From a virus: DNA of 29,229 nt. Under the pieces are notes generated by a model. It had not been told where the DNA came from. It saw nothing but the letters and a program-made list of their open reading frames with translations, and searched no databases. The translations under genes and the position numbers were made by a program. How positions within the stretch are numbered: position 1 is the stretch's first letter; each line of letters opens with the position of its first letter. The stretch covers positions 1-29,229 of the IMG/VR virus record IMGVR_UViG_3300037285_000088; one strand, written 5' to 3'. Shown piece after piece: positions 8,402 through 15,696 of the stretch.

Positions 8402-9064
8402 ATGACACTAGCACAGATCGATGTAGGAAATACAATAAATGACGGAACAGGCGATGACCTAAGATCTGCGTTTATTAAGATTAACCAAAACTTTCAAACG
8501 TTGGATAACGTTGCATTATCTGCTATAAACCTAGGCACAGCAGGTGCCGAAGTATATGCCGAGAATGTGAACGGAGTTGCAACCTATAGAAAACTAGTTG
8601 CAGGAACTAGTGTGGTACTAGAGCAACTTGAAAATACTATTGTTATAAATGCTACCCCAGATGATAGTAGATTTGTTGTTACAGGCGATACAAGCAGCCT
8701 AATTGCAGGAAATGGTATTAACCTTAATATTCAAGGTGCAAATGGCATAGTTGTAGGTGCTGAAGAAAATAGTAGTACTATTACAATTACCGGAGGTGTT
8801 GCTGTCCTCACAGAAACACTTGATGCAGACAGTAACACTATCGATAATGTAGGAACACTAACTGCTGCTAACATGGTTCCTACAAACATAAACGGGTTTG
8901 ACTACAATACCATAATAGGAAGATACGTCGAAGGATTTGATTTTGGAACATTTAATGTCAATTCATCTAGTATTCTTGATTGGGTAATAAGACAAGTCGG
9001 CGTTGATATGGGCACATTTACAGCGCCAAATACCATGCTAGTAGACTTGGGTAACATTTTATAA
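8402..9064 (+). CDS. Virion structural protein with the shared N-terminal module
   Basis: A 220-aa protein whose first ~38 residues (DVGNTINDGTGDDLRSAF then KINQNFQTLDN) are the best-conserved copy of the module shared by four genes in this block. The middle (GDTSSLIAGNGINLNIQG, IVVGAEENSSTITITGG) is rich in Gly, Asn, Thr and Val in short beta-strand patterns typical of phage fibres. The C-terminal ~50 residues (FDYNTIIGRYVEGFDFG onward) look like a distinct small domain. It is preceded by a late promoter motif. Its stop codon overlaps the AAGGA ribosome-binding site of the next gene, so the pair is tightly coupled. A short fibre or fibre-connector role is inferred. Confidence 0.75.
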   Translation: MTLAQIDVGNTINDGTGDDLRSAFIKINQNFQTLDNVALSAINLGTAGAEVYAENVNGVATYRKLVAGTSVVLEQLENTIVINATPDDSRFVVTGDTSSLIAGNGINLNIQGANGIVVGAEENSSTITITGGVAVLTETLDADSNTIDNVGTLTAANMVPTNINGFDYNTIIGRYVEGFDFGTFNVNSSSILDWVIRQVGVDMGTFTAPNTMLVDLGNIL

Positions 9065-9073
9065 GGAATTGAT

Positions 9074-12000
9074 ATGCTGCCAGAATGGACTGTAGCTACA
9101 AACTACGAACTAGGAATAATACAAGAACGCACTGCGGTTGACATAGCGTTGCCACTGGCCAGTACTACTGGTATAACTACATCGATTATCAGCGGGGCTC
9201 TTCCTGCCGGTCTTCGTCTTGAAGAGAATACAATCATCGGACGGCCATTTGAAGTAAAAACCGATAAACTTAGCAACTTTGTTATACGAGCATCCAGCAT
9301 TAACGGAGTGTTAGACAGAACTTTTAGTGTGATTATTCAAGGTGCCGACGACCCCCTTTGGATTACACCTGCCGGCGACTTAGGTGTTGGTCCTAACAAC
9401 GTATTCTTTATTTTAGATAGCAGTATCATTGATTATCAACTGCTAGCCACAGATCCAGATTTGCCAGCTGGCGACACATTAAGTTATTTTGTAGCCGATG
9501 GAAGCGGCGAGCTGCCGCCGGGCATCGAACTTACCCTAAGTGGAAAACTTATTGGTGTGGTTGATCCGCTGCTTGCATTGGACCGCAATATAATTAACGG
9601 TGGATATGACGTTCCTGTTTACGGATCTGTTCCTTTTGATTATGCTGTTTTAAGTGATAACGGGCTAGACAGTTACTTTTATGACACTACTTTATATGAT
9701 TACAGTGTCCCAACGCAGAATCCAAAAAAACTTAATAGGCGGTACGAGTTTGAAGTAACAGTAACAGACGGCGACAACTTTGTAAAAAGACGTTTCCAGA
9801 TATATGTAGTTGGCGACGATTTTGCAAGGGCTGACACTACTATAATGAAAGCTGCCGACGGAGTGTTTACAGCAGACATGACATATGCAAGAAAACCATT
9901 GTGGCTAACTCCGAGCAATCTTGGAGTTAAACGTGCAGACAACTATATTACTGTTTATTTAGACACGCTCGAGAATTCAAATATTACTGGGCAATTGTTT
10001 TATTTCTTGGAAGCTTACAACAACGATGGCACGCCGAGCATACTGCCCACAGGAATGGCCATCGATCAAACAACCGGAGAGATAGCAGGACGTGTTTCAT
10101 ATCAGCCTGCTGTTACAAGAGAATACAAATTTACTGTATCTGCACAACGGTTTAATGAAGGAGCAGGTATTGTTACAGTATTCGGCTCGTATAGTTACGA
10201 TGTACTGTCGGGTAACAACACTATTAGAATCGGAAAGCTTTCTGAAACACTTACTGATGGACTAAACGATTTACAGAATTTAGTTACTAAAGAAATTGTC
10301 ATCGAAGGAGTAGGATATACTGTTGAATCTGTTAATTCTAATAATTCTGAGTACGATACTATTACGTTGGCTGTTCCGCTACTCCCTACTTATATTGCAG
10401 TACCTCTAGTTGTTAGTAGACCTGCCAGCGGAACTGATTACTTCTTTGTTGAAAGTTTGCTCAACAACGATAATAATTTTTATACTGGGAAAAGTTTAAA
10501 CTTTAGCGACAGTGAGTCTTACCAGCTTGAGGATATATACCCTTACATTGAATGGAAAATTACAGCAGATACTACACTGGAGTTTAATACTAACATACTT
10601 AACGGCAACACCTTGGAACAATACCTAAGTACAGATACTCATCCAGCATATATTACCAATGTGTCGGGCACAGAAATTTTGTTGCTTGTTCCTGCAATTT
10701 CTAGAAATAGAATCACCAACGACATTAAGGATTTATTTCATACTGCAGATAGCAGCGAAGTGGTTATTAACAGCGGCGCTACAGTTGACAGAGTTAAAAT
10801 TGATAATGTATTAACAAGAGTATTTAGTACTGGGCGTGAACTAAGCTTTGCTACTTATACCAAGGGGTTCTTCTCTAAAGCATTTTCAAGAAACGAAGTC
10901 GAAGTTTCTAGTTCGAATAAGACATTTACACTTAGATTGCTAGGCGAAGTTGATAGCACTATTGCATGGGAAACCGATGCCGACCTAGGGGTATTAAGTG
11001 CAAACAGGATTAGTACCATCAGTGTTAACGCCAGTACAACTATACCTGGCGGATTTTTAAAATACGCATTAGTTGGCGGGAAACTTCCTCCCGGTATCAT
11101 ACTTAAAGGAGACGGCGAATTAGTTGGCAAGGTGCCTATCAACGGAACACCGGGCAATCCAGGATTGACTTTTTTTGATACCGGGCAGACCACGTTTGAT
11201 GGTAGTACAACTACACAGGATAGAGTCTATACGTTTACTGTAATTGCAAGAGACCGGTTTGGCTTTAGCGCAACTTCTCGAGAATTTACTTTAACAATTA
11301 ACGATCTAGACAACTTAACGTATAGTAATATCTTTGTAAGACCTTTCCTTAATCAAGAACAAGAGGAATCATTTACATCATTGATTAACAATTCAACACT
11401 AATTGATCCTACTAGTGTTTACCGGCCAAGTGACACAAATTTTGGTGTACAAAGAGATCTTAAGTCGTTGATTTATGGAGGCATCGAAACATCTAGCATA
11501 GACACCTTTGTAAGTGCTATTGCTAAAAATCACAAACGTAAGAAATTCTTACTAGGTGACTTAAAAACTGCAATTGCCAAACGACCCGGAACAAATGAAG
11601 TTGTTTACGAAGTTGTGTACATTGACTTAATTGACCCGGCTCAACCACTGACAGGAAATACTAGAACTTATTTTAATATCAATAATGGTGCAAACAAGAT
11701 TACATCAGATGCTAGTAGATACAACGTAGCCGATAGCAGTCCGGTTGTGCCACGCAAGTACAGACCAACTCCTGTGGCAAATACAATAACTGCTGACAGC
11801 GATGCAATACAAATTTCTCAAAGCAGAGATGTAAAACGTTATATTGCCAATATTGATAACATGAGAGAAAACATCAAATCAACCGGAACAAGTTCAAGAG
11901 ATTTCTTACCGTTGTGGATGAGAACTGCACAAAGCAACAGTCTTGTAGAATTAGATTATGTACTAGCTATTCCGTTGGTTTATTGTAAACCCGGAACTAG

Positions 12001-12145
12001 TGCAATTATACAACAAAACATACTAAACACAGGATTTAATTTTACTAGTATCAACTACGATATAGATAGATACATTATTGATACTACAACTGGTATTAGC
12101 CGTGAACAATACATACTGTTCGCAAATTACCAATTCAACGTGTAA
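9074..12145 (+). CDS. Large virion protein with repeated Ig-like (He_PIG-type) domains
   Basis: A 1023-aa structural protein. At least four Ig-like repeats of the putative-Ig (He_PIG) kind are visible from their LPxG...G(x)IxG signature: GALPAGLRLEENTIIGRP (~40), GELPPGIELTLSGKLIG (~144), LPTGMAIDQTTGEIAGR (~320) and GKLPPGIILKGDGELVG (~669). They are tied to another recurring phrase, W-x-T/E followed by (D/N)LGV (WITPAGDLGV, WLTPSNLGV, WETDADLGV). The last repeat ends in YTFTVIARDRFGFSATSR, a cadherin-like strand pattern. The C-terminal ~270 residues are different, with basic patches and a probable assembly function. Ig-like domains in phages often sit on the virion surface and bind carbohydrate. 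The AAGGA site at 9063-9067 supports ATG 9074. Confidence 0.8.
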   Translation: MLPEWTVATNYELGIIQERTAVDIALPLASTTGITTSIISGALPAGLRLEENTIIGRPFEVKTDKLSNFVIRASSINGVLDRTFSVIIQGADDPLWITPAGDLGVGPNNVFFILDSSIIDYQLLATDPDLPAGDTLSYFVADGSGELPPGIELTLSGKLIGVVDPLLALDRNIINGGYDVPVYGSVPFDYAVLSDNGLDSYFYDTTLYDYSVPTQNPKKLNRRYEFEVTVTDGDNFVKRRFQIYVVGDDFARADTTIMKAADGVFTADMTYARKPLWLTPSNLGVKRADNYITVYLDTLENSNITGQLFYFLEAYNNDGTPSILPTGMAIDQTTGEIAGRVSYQPAVTREYKFTVSAQRFNEGAGIVTVFGSYSYDVLSGNNTIRIGKLSETLTDGLNDLQNLVTKEIVIEGVGYTVESVNSNNSEYDTITLAVPLLPTYIAVPLVVSRPASGTDYFFVESLLNNDNNFYTGKSLNFSDSESYQLEDIYPYIEWKITADTTLEFNTNILNGNTLEQYLSTDTHPAYITNVSGTEILLLVPAISRNRITNDIKDLFHTADSSEVVINSGATVDRVKIDNVLTRVFSTGRELSFATYTKGFFSKAFSRNEVEVSSSNKTFTLRLLGEVDSTIAWETDADLGVLSANRISTISVNASTTIPGGFLKYALVGGKLPPGIILKGDGELVGKVPINGTPGNPGLTFFDTGQTTFDGSTTTQDRVYTFTVIARDRFGFSATSREFTLTINDLDNLTYSNIFVRPFLNQEQEESFTSLINNSTLIDPTSVYRPSDTNFGVQRDLKSLIYGGIETSSIDTFVSAIAKNHKRKKFLLGDLKTAIAKRPGTNEVVYEVVYIDLIDPAQPLTGNTRTYFNINNGANKITSDASRYNVADSSPVVPRKYRPTPVANTITADSDAIQISQSRDVKRYIANIDNMRENIKSTGTSSRDFLPLWMRTAQSNSLVELDYVLAIPLVYCKPGTSAIIQQNILNTGFNFTSINYDIDRYIIDTTTGISREQYILFANYQFNV

Positions 12146-12150
12146 CAACG

Positions 12151-12158
12151 ATAAATAA
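12151..12158 (+). promoter_or_regulatory. T4-like late promoter motif (ATAAATAA)
   Basis: ATAAATAA in the 34-base gap after the 1023-aa virion gene matches the late promoter core ATAAATA. It precedes AAGGA (12168-12172) and ATG 12180. It fits the same spacing seen before other virion genes in this block. Confidence 0.6.
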
Positions 12159-12179
12159 TTAAAAGTTAAGGATTAACAA

Positions 12180-12746
12180 ATGACTAGTGAAATTATTAGC
12201 ACAACAATAGACGAAAACTTTCCAGTAGCAGGACAAGATAACGACAGCCAGGGCTTCCGTGACAATTTCAACATTGTTAAAGCAGCATTAGCTGTAGCAG
12301 GCACAGAGATCACAGACTTGCAGGTTGGGGCAGTGCGCAAAGATACAAGCGACAACAACTTTGCTGGCAATTCAATTACGCAAGCTAACTTTAGAGCTTG
12401 TACGTCGGAATCAAACTTAACTAATGCTATTATTCCATTAGTGGGTGCAGACTTAACTATTGACTGGACAGACGGACCATCTGTGTATGTCGTTTCAGTT
12501 AACAATGACCGAACCTTTAATATTTCTAATTTACCAACTACACAGTACGCAGTAATGAGATTTATAATAACAGGAGATGGTACACCACGAAACGTTGAAT
12601 TTTCAATTGTTAACGGGACTGTAAAAGTTGAAAGCGGATCAACTAATCCAGTTGTAGTAACATCAGCAACTGATCCAGTTGTTGTTGAAGTGTTTAGCTA
12701 CAACAACACTGTGTTATTTCTAAGAACCATAGGCAGCTTTGCTTAA
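12180..12746 (+). CDS. Virion structural protein with a diverged shared module
   Basis: A 188-aa protein. Residues 9-45 (ENFPVAGQDNDSQGFRDNF, NIVKAALAVAGTEI) are a diverged form of the N-terminal module in the three upstream fibre genes: an acidic-Gly turn, then a helix with the R-x-N-F/N-x-N-F pattern. The rest is beta-rich (DLTIDWTDGPSVYVVSVNN, MRFIITGDGTPRNVEFSI), ending in VVVEVFSYNNTVLFLRTIG. Similar proteins, as I recall, occur in marine T4-like phages as structural genes next to fibres. It has AAGGA 7 bases before the start codon and a late promoter motif, so late expression is likely. The exact position in the virion is unknown. Confidence 0.7.
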   Translation: MTSEIISTTIDENFPVAGQDNDSQGFRDNFNIVKAALAVAGTEITDLQVGAVRKDTSDNNFAGNSITQANFRACTSESNLTNAIIPLVGADLTIDWTDGPSVYVVSVNNDRTFNISNLPTTQYAVMRFIITGDGTPRNVEFSIVNGTVKVESGSTNPVVVTSATDPVVVEVFSYNNTVLFLRTIGSFA

Positions 12747-12985
12747 TGCATCCCAACCTACACGATCTATTAGAAATGACTGACCGAGATATCGAAAGTA
12801 AGATTGCAAGGTTGAATTCTGTCTACTTCATGACAACAGACGAAGATGTGCGACACCAAATGATACTGTTACTAGATACGTTTAAGGTAGAGCAACAAAC
12901 TCGGTCACTGGCTGCAAGAAAAAGACAGGCAGAAAACCGCAAGCCCGGCGATAATGATCTTGACAGCTTAATAAAAGTAAGCTAA
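12746..12985 (+). CDS. Small helical protein, conserved-looking, unknown function
   Basis: A 79-aa protein beginning in a TAATG overlap with the preceding virion gene. It is mostly helical and charged: TDRDIESKIARLNSVYFM, then DVRHQMILLLDTFKVEQQ, then a basic stretch RSLAARKRQAENRK. The look is of a small coiled-coil or adaptor protein. I have an impression of similar ~80-aa genes in marine T4-like phages close to the fibre block, but cannot name a function. It ends 8 bases before the polymerase III-like gene. Confidence 0.7.
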   Translation: MHPNLHDLLEMTDRDIESKIARLNSVYFMTTDEDVRHQMILLLDTFKVEQQTRSLAARKRQAENRKPGDNDLDSLIKVS

Positions 12986-12993
12986 TATAAGAC

Positions 12994-13548
12994 ATGCTCT
13001 TAAAAACTGATGACCTAGGGGTCCCACGATTTAACAATCGAAATTTAATGGATATGATTTATCACGGAAACTTGGAAAAGTGCCATGTGGTACTTTGTGA
13101 TCCAAGTGATGATATTGATCTGTTCAATGAACGGGCAGAGGAACTAGGACTAGTTCCTCTTATGAAATATGTTACACTAGACGTTGATCAAAAGACGTTC
13201 GACGGAGTTTGCCAAAGCGAATGGTATATGCCAGACAAGTACAAGAATTTAGATTTATTTAATTATCTTAAGAATGCGTGCGCAGATCATCTCGGATGCA
13301 AGACAAACGAATTGGATCGTTATCCAAATTGGAATAGAGCACTACACGAATTAAAAGAATTCCAGGACAGAGGCATGGAAAAAGTGTTGCACTATATGGT
13401 CTATCTTGTGGACTTCATGCGTGAAAATGACATCGTCTGGGGTGTGGGCAGAGGCAGCAGTGTTGCAAGTTATGTATTGTTTCTAATCGGTGTGCACCGA
13501 ATTAACAGTGTCGAACACAACCTAGACTGGCGCGAATTCCTAAGATAA
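12994..13548 (+). CDS. Stand-alone fragment of DNA polymerase III alpha (DnaE-like), no catalytic aspartates
   Basis: A 184-aa protein whose C-terminal half resembles the region of bacterial DnaE between the PHP domain and the first catalytic motif. Residues ~105-148 (RALHELKEFQDRGMEKVLHY then VDFMRENDIVW) match the helix pair that precedes the palm, and 150-184 (GVGRGSSVASYVLFLIGVHR then HNLDWREFLR) match the DnaE stretch GxGRGSxxGSLVAYxLxIT...LLFERFL. In DnaE the next residues are NPERV followed by the catalytic PDxDxDF; here the protein stops exactly before them. Residues 1-100 have no clear match. It therefore cannot polymerise alone. It could bind primer-template or DNA, or mimic host DnaE to interfere with its partners; both are inference. 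No good ribosome-binding site is seen before ATG 12994. Confidence 0.75.
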   Translation: MLLKTDDLGVPRFNNRNLMDMIYHGNLEKCHVVLCDPSDDIDLFNERAEELGLVPLMKYVTLDVDQKTFDGVCQSEWYMPDKYKNLDLFNYLKNACADHLGCKTNELDRYPNWNRALHELKEFQDRGMEKVLHYMVYLVDFMRENDIVWGVGRGSSVASYVLFLIGVHRINSVEHNLDWREFLR

Positions 13549-13572
13549 AAATTGTATTCCAGATGTGCAATT

Positions 13573-13588
13573 ACTGGTTGACACCAGT
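13573..13588. repeat. Inverted repeat centred on a promoter -35 element
   Basis: ACTGGT-TGAC-ACCAGT is a perfect 6-bp inverted repeat with a 4-base centre. The centre and right-arm edge form the TTGACA -35 box at 13578-13583. The symmetry fits an operator for a dimeric regulator, or a short RNA hairpin at the end of the upstream polymerase-like transcript. No T-run follows, so terminator function is unlikely. Confidence 0.5.
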
Positions 13589-13606
13589 CATAAGTAATGT
13601 TATATT
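13578..13606 (+). promoter_or_regulatory. Strong sigma70-type promoter with extended -10
   Basis: TTGACA (13578-13583), a 17-base spacer and TATATT (13601-13606) form a near-consensus vegetative sigma promoter. TG one base before the -10 makes it an extended -10. It stands in the 72-base gap before ATG 13621, with AAGGAG at 13609-13614. A start about 7 bases after the -10 (near 13613) would cut into that ribosome-binding site, so the real start site needs mapping. It marks the beginning of the early/middle-type gene block. Confidence 0.65.
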
Positions 13607-13620
13607 ATAAGGAGATATAA

Positions 13621-14004
13621 ATGGCAATGAAACAACCTGGTCGAAAAGTCTACAGAAGTGCAAATGGAAGAAATATCGATCTCGATCTTTTAATTTCTCG
13701 AAACGAACTAACACCAGCAGTTGGCAACGCTAAAGTCAACGCTCGTGGTGACGAACTAGGCCCCGGTGGCCGAATAGTTCGTAAAAAAGAAGATGTATTA
13801 AAAGATTATTACAATCAATCTCCTGGCGTAGCAAACGAGTCTGTTACAAAAGAGATTACAGAAGAAATTGTAAGAGAAGAAACCAAGCAGCCTGTATTCA
13901 AGCCTGTGCCCACGACAACGGAACAGCTTGACAAGTGGATCGAAGACGACGAAGGAAATTTTGCGCAAAACAAATCTAAAAGTTCTACAGCTAAGAAAAG
14001 GTGA
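13621..14004 (+). CDS. Basic/acidic bipartite protein, conserved-looking, unknown function
   Basis: A 127-aa protein of unknown function. The N-terminal 65 residues are basic and Gly/Asn-containing (MKQPGRKVYRSANGRNIDLD, RNELTPAVGNAKVNARGDEL, GPGGRIVRKKEDVLKDYYNQ). From residue 75 on it is acidic and low-complexity, ending in a Lys/Ser tail (NKSKSSTAKKR). There is a strong AAGGAG Shine-Dalgarno site and a near-consensus promoter directly upstream, so it should be well expressed. It is separated by 3 bases from the co-chaperonin gene and is probably its operon partner. I recall similar proteins in other marine T4-like phages, always unannotated; an assembly-factor or substrate role for the co-chaperonin is speculation. 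Confidence 0.72.
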   Translation: MAMKQPGRKVYRSANGRNIDLDLLISRNELTPAVGNAKVNARGDELGPGGRIVRKKEDVLKDYYNQSPGVANESVTKEITEEIVREETKQPVFKPVPTTTEQLDKWIEDDEGNFAQNKSKSSTAKKR

Positions 14005-14007
14005 TTA

Positions 14008-14415
14008 ATGGCAGGAAATTTTAACAAGGTTTTTAAAGGTAATTTAAAACCCATACACGATAGAGTTATTGTAAACGACATGCACTTTGGTGAACAGAAA
14101 ACTAAAAGTGGATTGATCATAAGTGACGACGACGGCACAACGCGCGGCGTTTATGCACGTTGGGGACAAGTACACGCCAAAGGAGAAACCAACTCGGACG
14201 CCTACAATGTAGGTGATTGGATTCTGGTCGAACATGGTCGGTGGACCAGGGGATTAAATGTTGACAGTGGCGACGGTTCCAAAGAACTGCGTATGGTTGA
14301 TCCAGACGCTGTTATGGGTTGGCAGACTGAACAACCAACTGGATTAACGTTTGGTAAAGAATACAAAGACGGCGAAGGTGCAACATTTGACCCGCAAGAC
14401 TTTGTGAGAGTGTAA
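14008..14415 (+). CDS. GroES-like co-chaperonin (T4 gp31-type role)
   Basis: A 135-aa co-chaperonin-like protein. The GroES signature is visible: LKPIHDRVIVNDMHFGE (residues ~12-28, matching GroES RPLHDRVIV), a mobile-loop-like segment with KSGLIISDDD (GroES has KSAGGIVLT), then GVYARWGQV and VGDWILVEHG (GroES GEVLAVG and VGDIVIFNDG). T4 gp31 replaces host GroES in the GroEL complex so that the phage capsid protein can fold; the same role is likely here. The family is usually 95-111 residues; the extra ~25 residues form a C-terminal tail (FGKEYKDGEGATFDPQDF) that may contact GroEL or a substrate. It begins 3 bases after the preceding gene and ends in a TAATG overlap with the next. Confidence 0.82.
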   Translation: MAGNFNKVFKGNLKPIHDRVIVNDMHFGEQKTKSGLIISDDDGTTRGVYARWGQVHAKGETNSDAYNVGDWILVEHGRWTRGLNVDSGDGSKELRMVDPDAVMGWQTEQPTGLTFGKEYKDGEGATFDPQDFVRV

Positions 14416-14645
14416 TGGTAAAATTTTATAAAACATTAAATAATATTACCATTTATTCAGACAGTTCCGTTGATCGAACTTCGGGTGAAGAAGTTACTAG
14501 CTTTTTTCACATCAAGAAAAATAATACTACACAATATTTCCAGTGTAGATACGCCGGAGAGCTCACTAATATTCTAGCAGTTAATACTAGCTTAGAAGAA
14601 ATGTGTGATATAGAACTAACAGCAGAGATGGAAGCACATTTATGA
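14415..14645 (+). CDS. Hypothetical 76-aa protein
   Basis: Not recognised. A small soluble-looking protein with alternating strands (FYKTLNNITIYSDSS, FFHIKKNNTTQYFQCRY) and an acidic C-terminal helix (LEEMCDIELTAEMEAHL). It starts by TAATG overlap with the co-chaperonin gene and ends by ATGA overlap with the MazG-like gene. This tight coupling is the best evidence that it is real. There are two Cys but no metal-binding spacing. Confidence 0.6.
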   Translation: MVKFYKTLNNITIYSDSSVDRTSGEEVTSFFHIKKNNTTQYFQCRYAGELTNILAVNTSLEEMCDIELTAEMEAHL

Positions 14646-15085
14646 CCACACATTATACCGACACCGACAGTTTGCCGCCAGAAGAAGTTACAGCATTTAT
14701 AGAAGCGTACAAGCAAAAACTTGGGAATCTAACAACTCCATTTAAGGATGTTGATGATTTTCATACAGCATGCGATCAATTACCTAGTAAAGAAACCTAC
14801 GACATGTACCTTGACCTAATTGAGGAAGAATATGGCGAGTTGCAGGATGCCATCGACGACAATGATAAAGTAGAGCAACTTGATGCACTAGTAGACATTC
14901 TAGTTGTAACTATGGGTGCTATTCGAACAGGTGGATTTGACGGTGAAGGCGCGTGGAACGAAGTCATGCGCACTAACTTTGCCAAAGTAGACCCAGTAAC
15001 AGGAAAAGTAATACGTCGCAAAGACGGGAAAATATTAAAACCCGATGGCTGGCAAGGTCCAGAACTAGCACAATTTATAAAGTAA
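14642..15085 (+). CDS. MazG-like nucleotide pyrophosphohydrolase
   Basis: A 147-aa member of the all-alpha NTP pyrophosphatase (MazG / phosphoribosyl-ATP pyrophosphohydrolase) superfamily, which hydrolyses nucleoside triphosphates to monophosphates and pyrophosphate. The metal-binding EExxE...ExxD pattern is present: LIEEEYGELQDAIDD (Glu62, Glu63, Glu66) and VEQLDALVDILVV (Glu78, Asp81, Asp85). The C-terminal segment with NFAKVDPVTGKVIRRKDGK and KPDGWQGPEL is the usual tail of phage PRA-PH-like proteins. Phage MazG proteins have been proposed to alter alarmone or dNTP levels; substrate cannot be read from sequence. It overlaps the upstream gene by ATGA. Its 3' end is followed by a 71-base gap containing a promoter. 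Confidence 0.85.
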   Translation: MTTHYTDTDSLPPEEVTAFIEAYKQKLGNLTTPFKDVDDFHTACDQLPSKETYDMYLDLIEEEYGELQDAIDDNDKVEQLDALVDILVVTMGAIRTGGFDGEGAWNEVMRTNFAKVDPVTGKVIRRKDGKILKPDGWQGPELAQFIK

Positions 15086-15101
15086 ACTTCTAAACTTTAA
15101 C

Positions 15102-15130
15102 TTGACTCCTTGATGATTGCATGCTAATAT
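15102..15130 (+). promoter_or_regulatory. Sigma70-type promoter with extended -10 before the exonuclease gene
   Basis: TTGACT (15102-15107), a 17-base spacer and TAATAT (15125-15130) form a good vegetative promoter, with TG one base before the -10 (extended -10). The architecture is the same as at 13578-13606. A start site near 15137 would keep the AAGGAG ribosome-binding site (15142-15147) in the transcript. Confidence 0.65.
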
Positions 15131-15148
15131 ATGTTATTATTAAGGAGT
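15105..15148 (+). promoter_or_regulatory. Long-range RNA helix that would mask the exonuclease ribosome-binding site in readthrough RNA
   Basis: ACTCCTT (15105-15111) is exactly complementary to AAGGAGT (15142-15148), with a 30-base loop. The right arm contains the Shine-Dalgarno site of the exonuclease gene and is followed by nine T (15148-15156). The left arm lies inside the promoter -35 region. It would therefore be present only in RNA read through from the upstream operon, not in RNA started at the local promoter near 15137. Readthrough RNA could be silenced (or even terminated at the T-run) while locally started RNA is translated. The long loop lowers confidence in stable folding. Confidence 0.5.
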
Positions 15149-15156
15149 TTTTTTTT

Positions 15157-15696
15157 ATGAAAACACACGGCACAATTGACTTGGAGACATTAGATGTCAT
15201 TCCAAGCGCAACAGTACTAAGTCTAGGCGCTGTAAAGTTTAATCCTTTTAGCACAAGTTCTGAACCGCATTCTGAACTGTATCTTAAAATATTAATAGAC
15301 GATCAGGACAAACTGGGCAGGACCTCCAGCGACAGCACAATTGCATGGTGGGGAAGACAAGACCCTGCTATTATGGAAGAAACATTTGACCAGACAGGCG
15401 CTGTCACTGTCGAAGAAGCCCTTCGACAAGTAAGCAAATGGAGCATGGGAGTAGATGAGTTTTGGGGACAAGGTTATGGCTTTGATTTTACAATGCTAGA
15501 AAATATGTATCGCAGCATTGGAAAACCTATTCCGTGGCAGTTCTGGCAAGTAATGGACAGTCGGACAATTACCAGACGTATGCCCAAGGACCCGCGCAAG
15601 GATATGCAAACTTCTTTGCACAACGCGCTAGCTGATGCATACTACCAAGCAAAGTCAATTCAAATTATGTTTGATCATAACGGATGGCAAAAGTGA
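15157..15696 (+). CDS. dexA: DnaQ-fold 3'-5' exonuclease (DexA-like)
   Basis: A 179-aa DEDDh exonuclease. Residues IDLETLD (Asp8, Glu10) form Exo I, GYGFDFTMLEN holds the Exo II aspartate, and SLHNALADAYYQA (His155, Asp160) forms Exo III. The middle phrase DSTIAWWGRQDPAI resembles T4 DexA (STIEWWKNQSPEA), so DexA-type 3'-5' exodeoxyribonuclease is the best guess; related phage proteins act on RNA. I choose ATG 15157 because AAGGAG at 15142-15147 lies 9 bases (all T) upstream; the frame extends to 15121 but that leader overlaps the promoter. The family in T4 is about 227 aa, so this is a compact version. It has its own promoter and a possible RNA switch over its ribosome-binding site. The 3' end overlaps the next gene by 13 bases. 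Confidence 0.82.
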   Translation: MKTHGTIDLETLDVIPSATVLSLGAVKFNPFSTSSEPHSELYLKILIDDQDKLGRTSSDSTIAWWGRQDPAIMEETFDQTGAVTVEEALRQVSKWSMGVDEFWGQGYGFDFTMLENMYRSIGKPIPWQFWQVMDSRTITRRMPKDPRKDMQTSLHNALADAYYQAKSIQIMFDHNGWQK

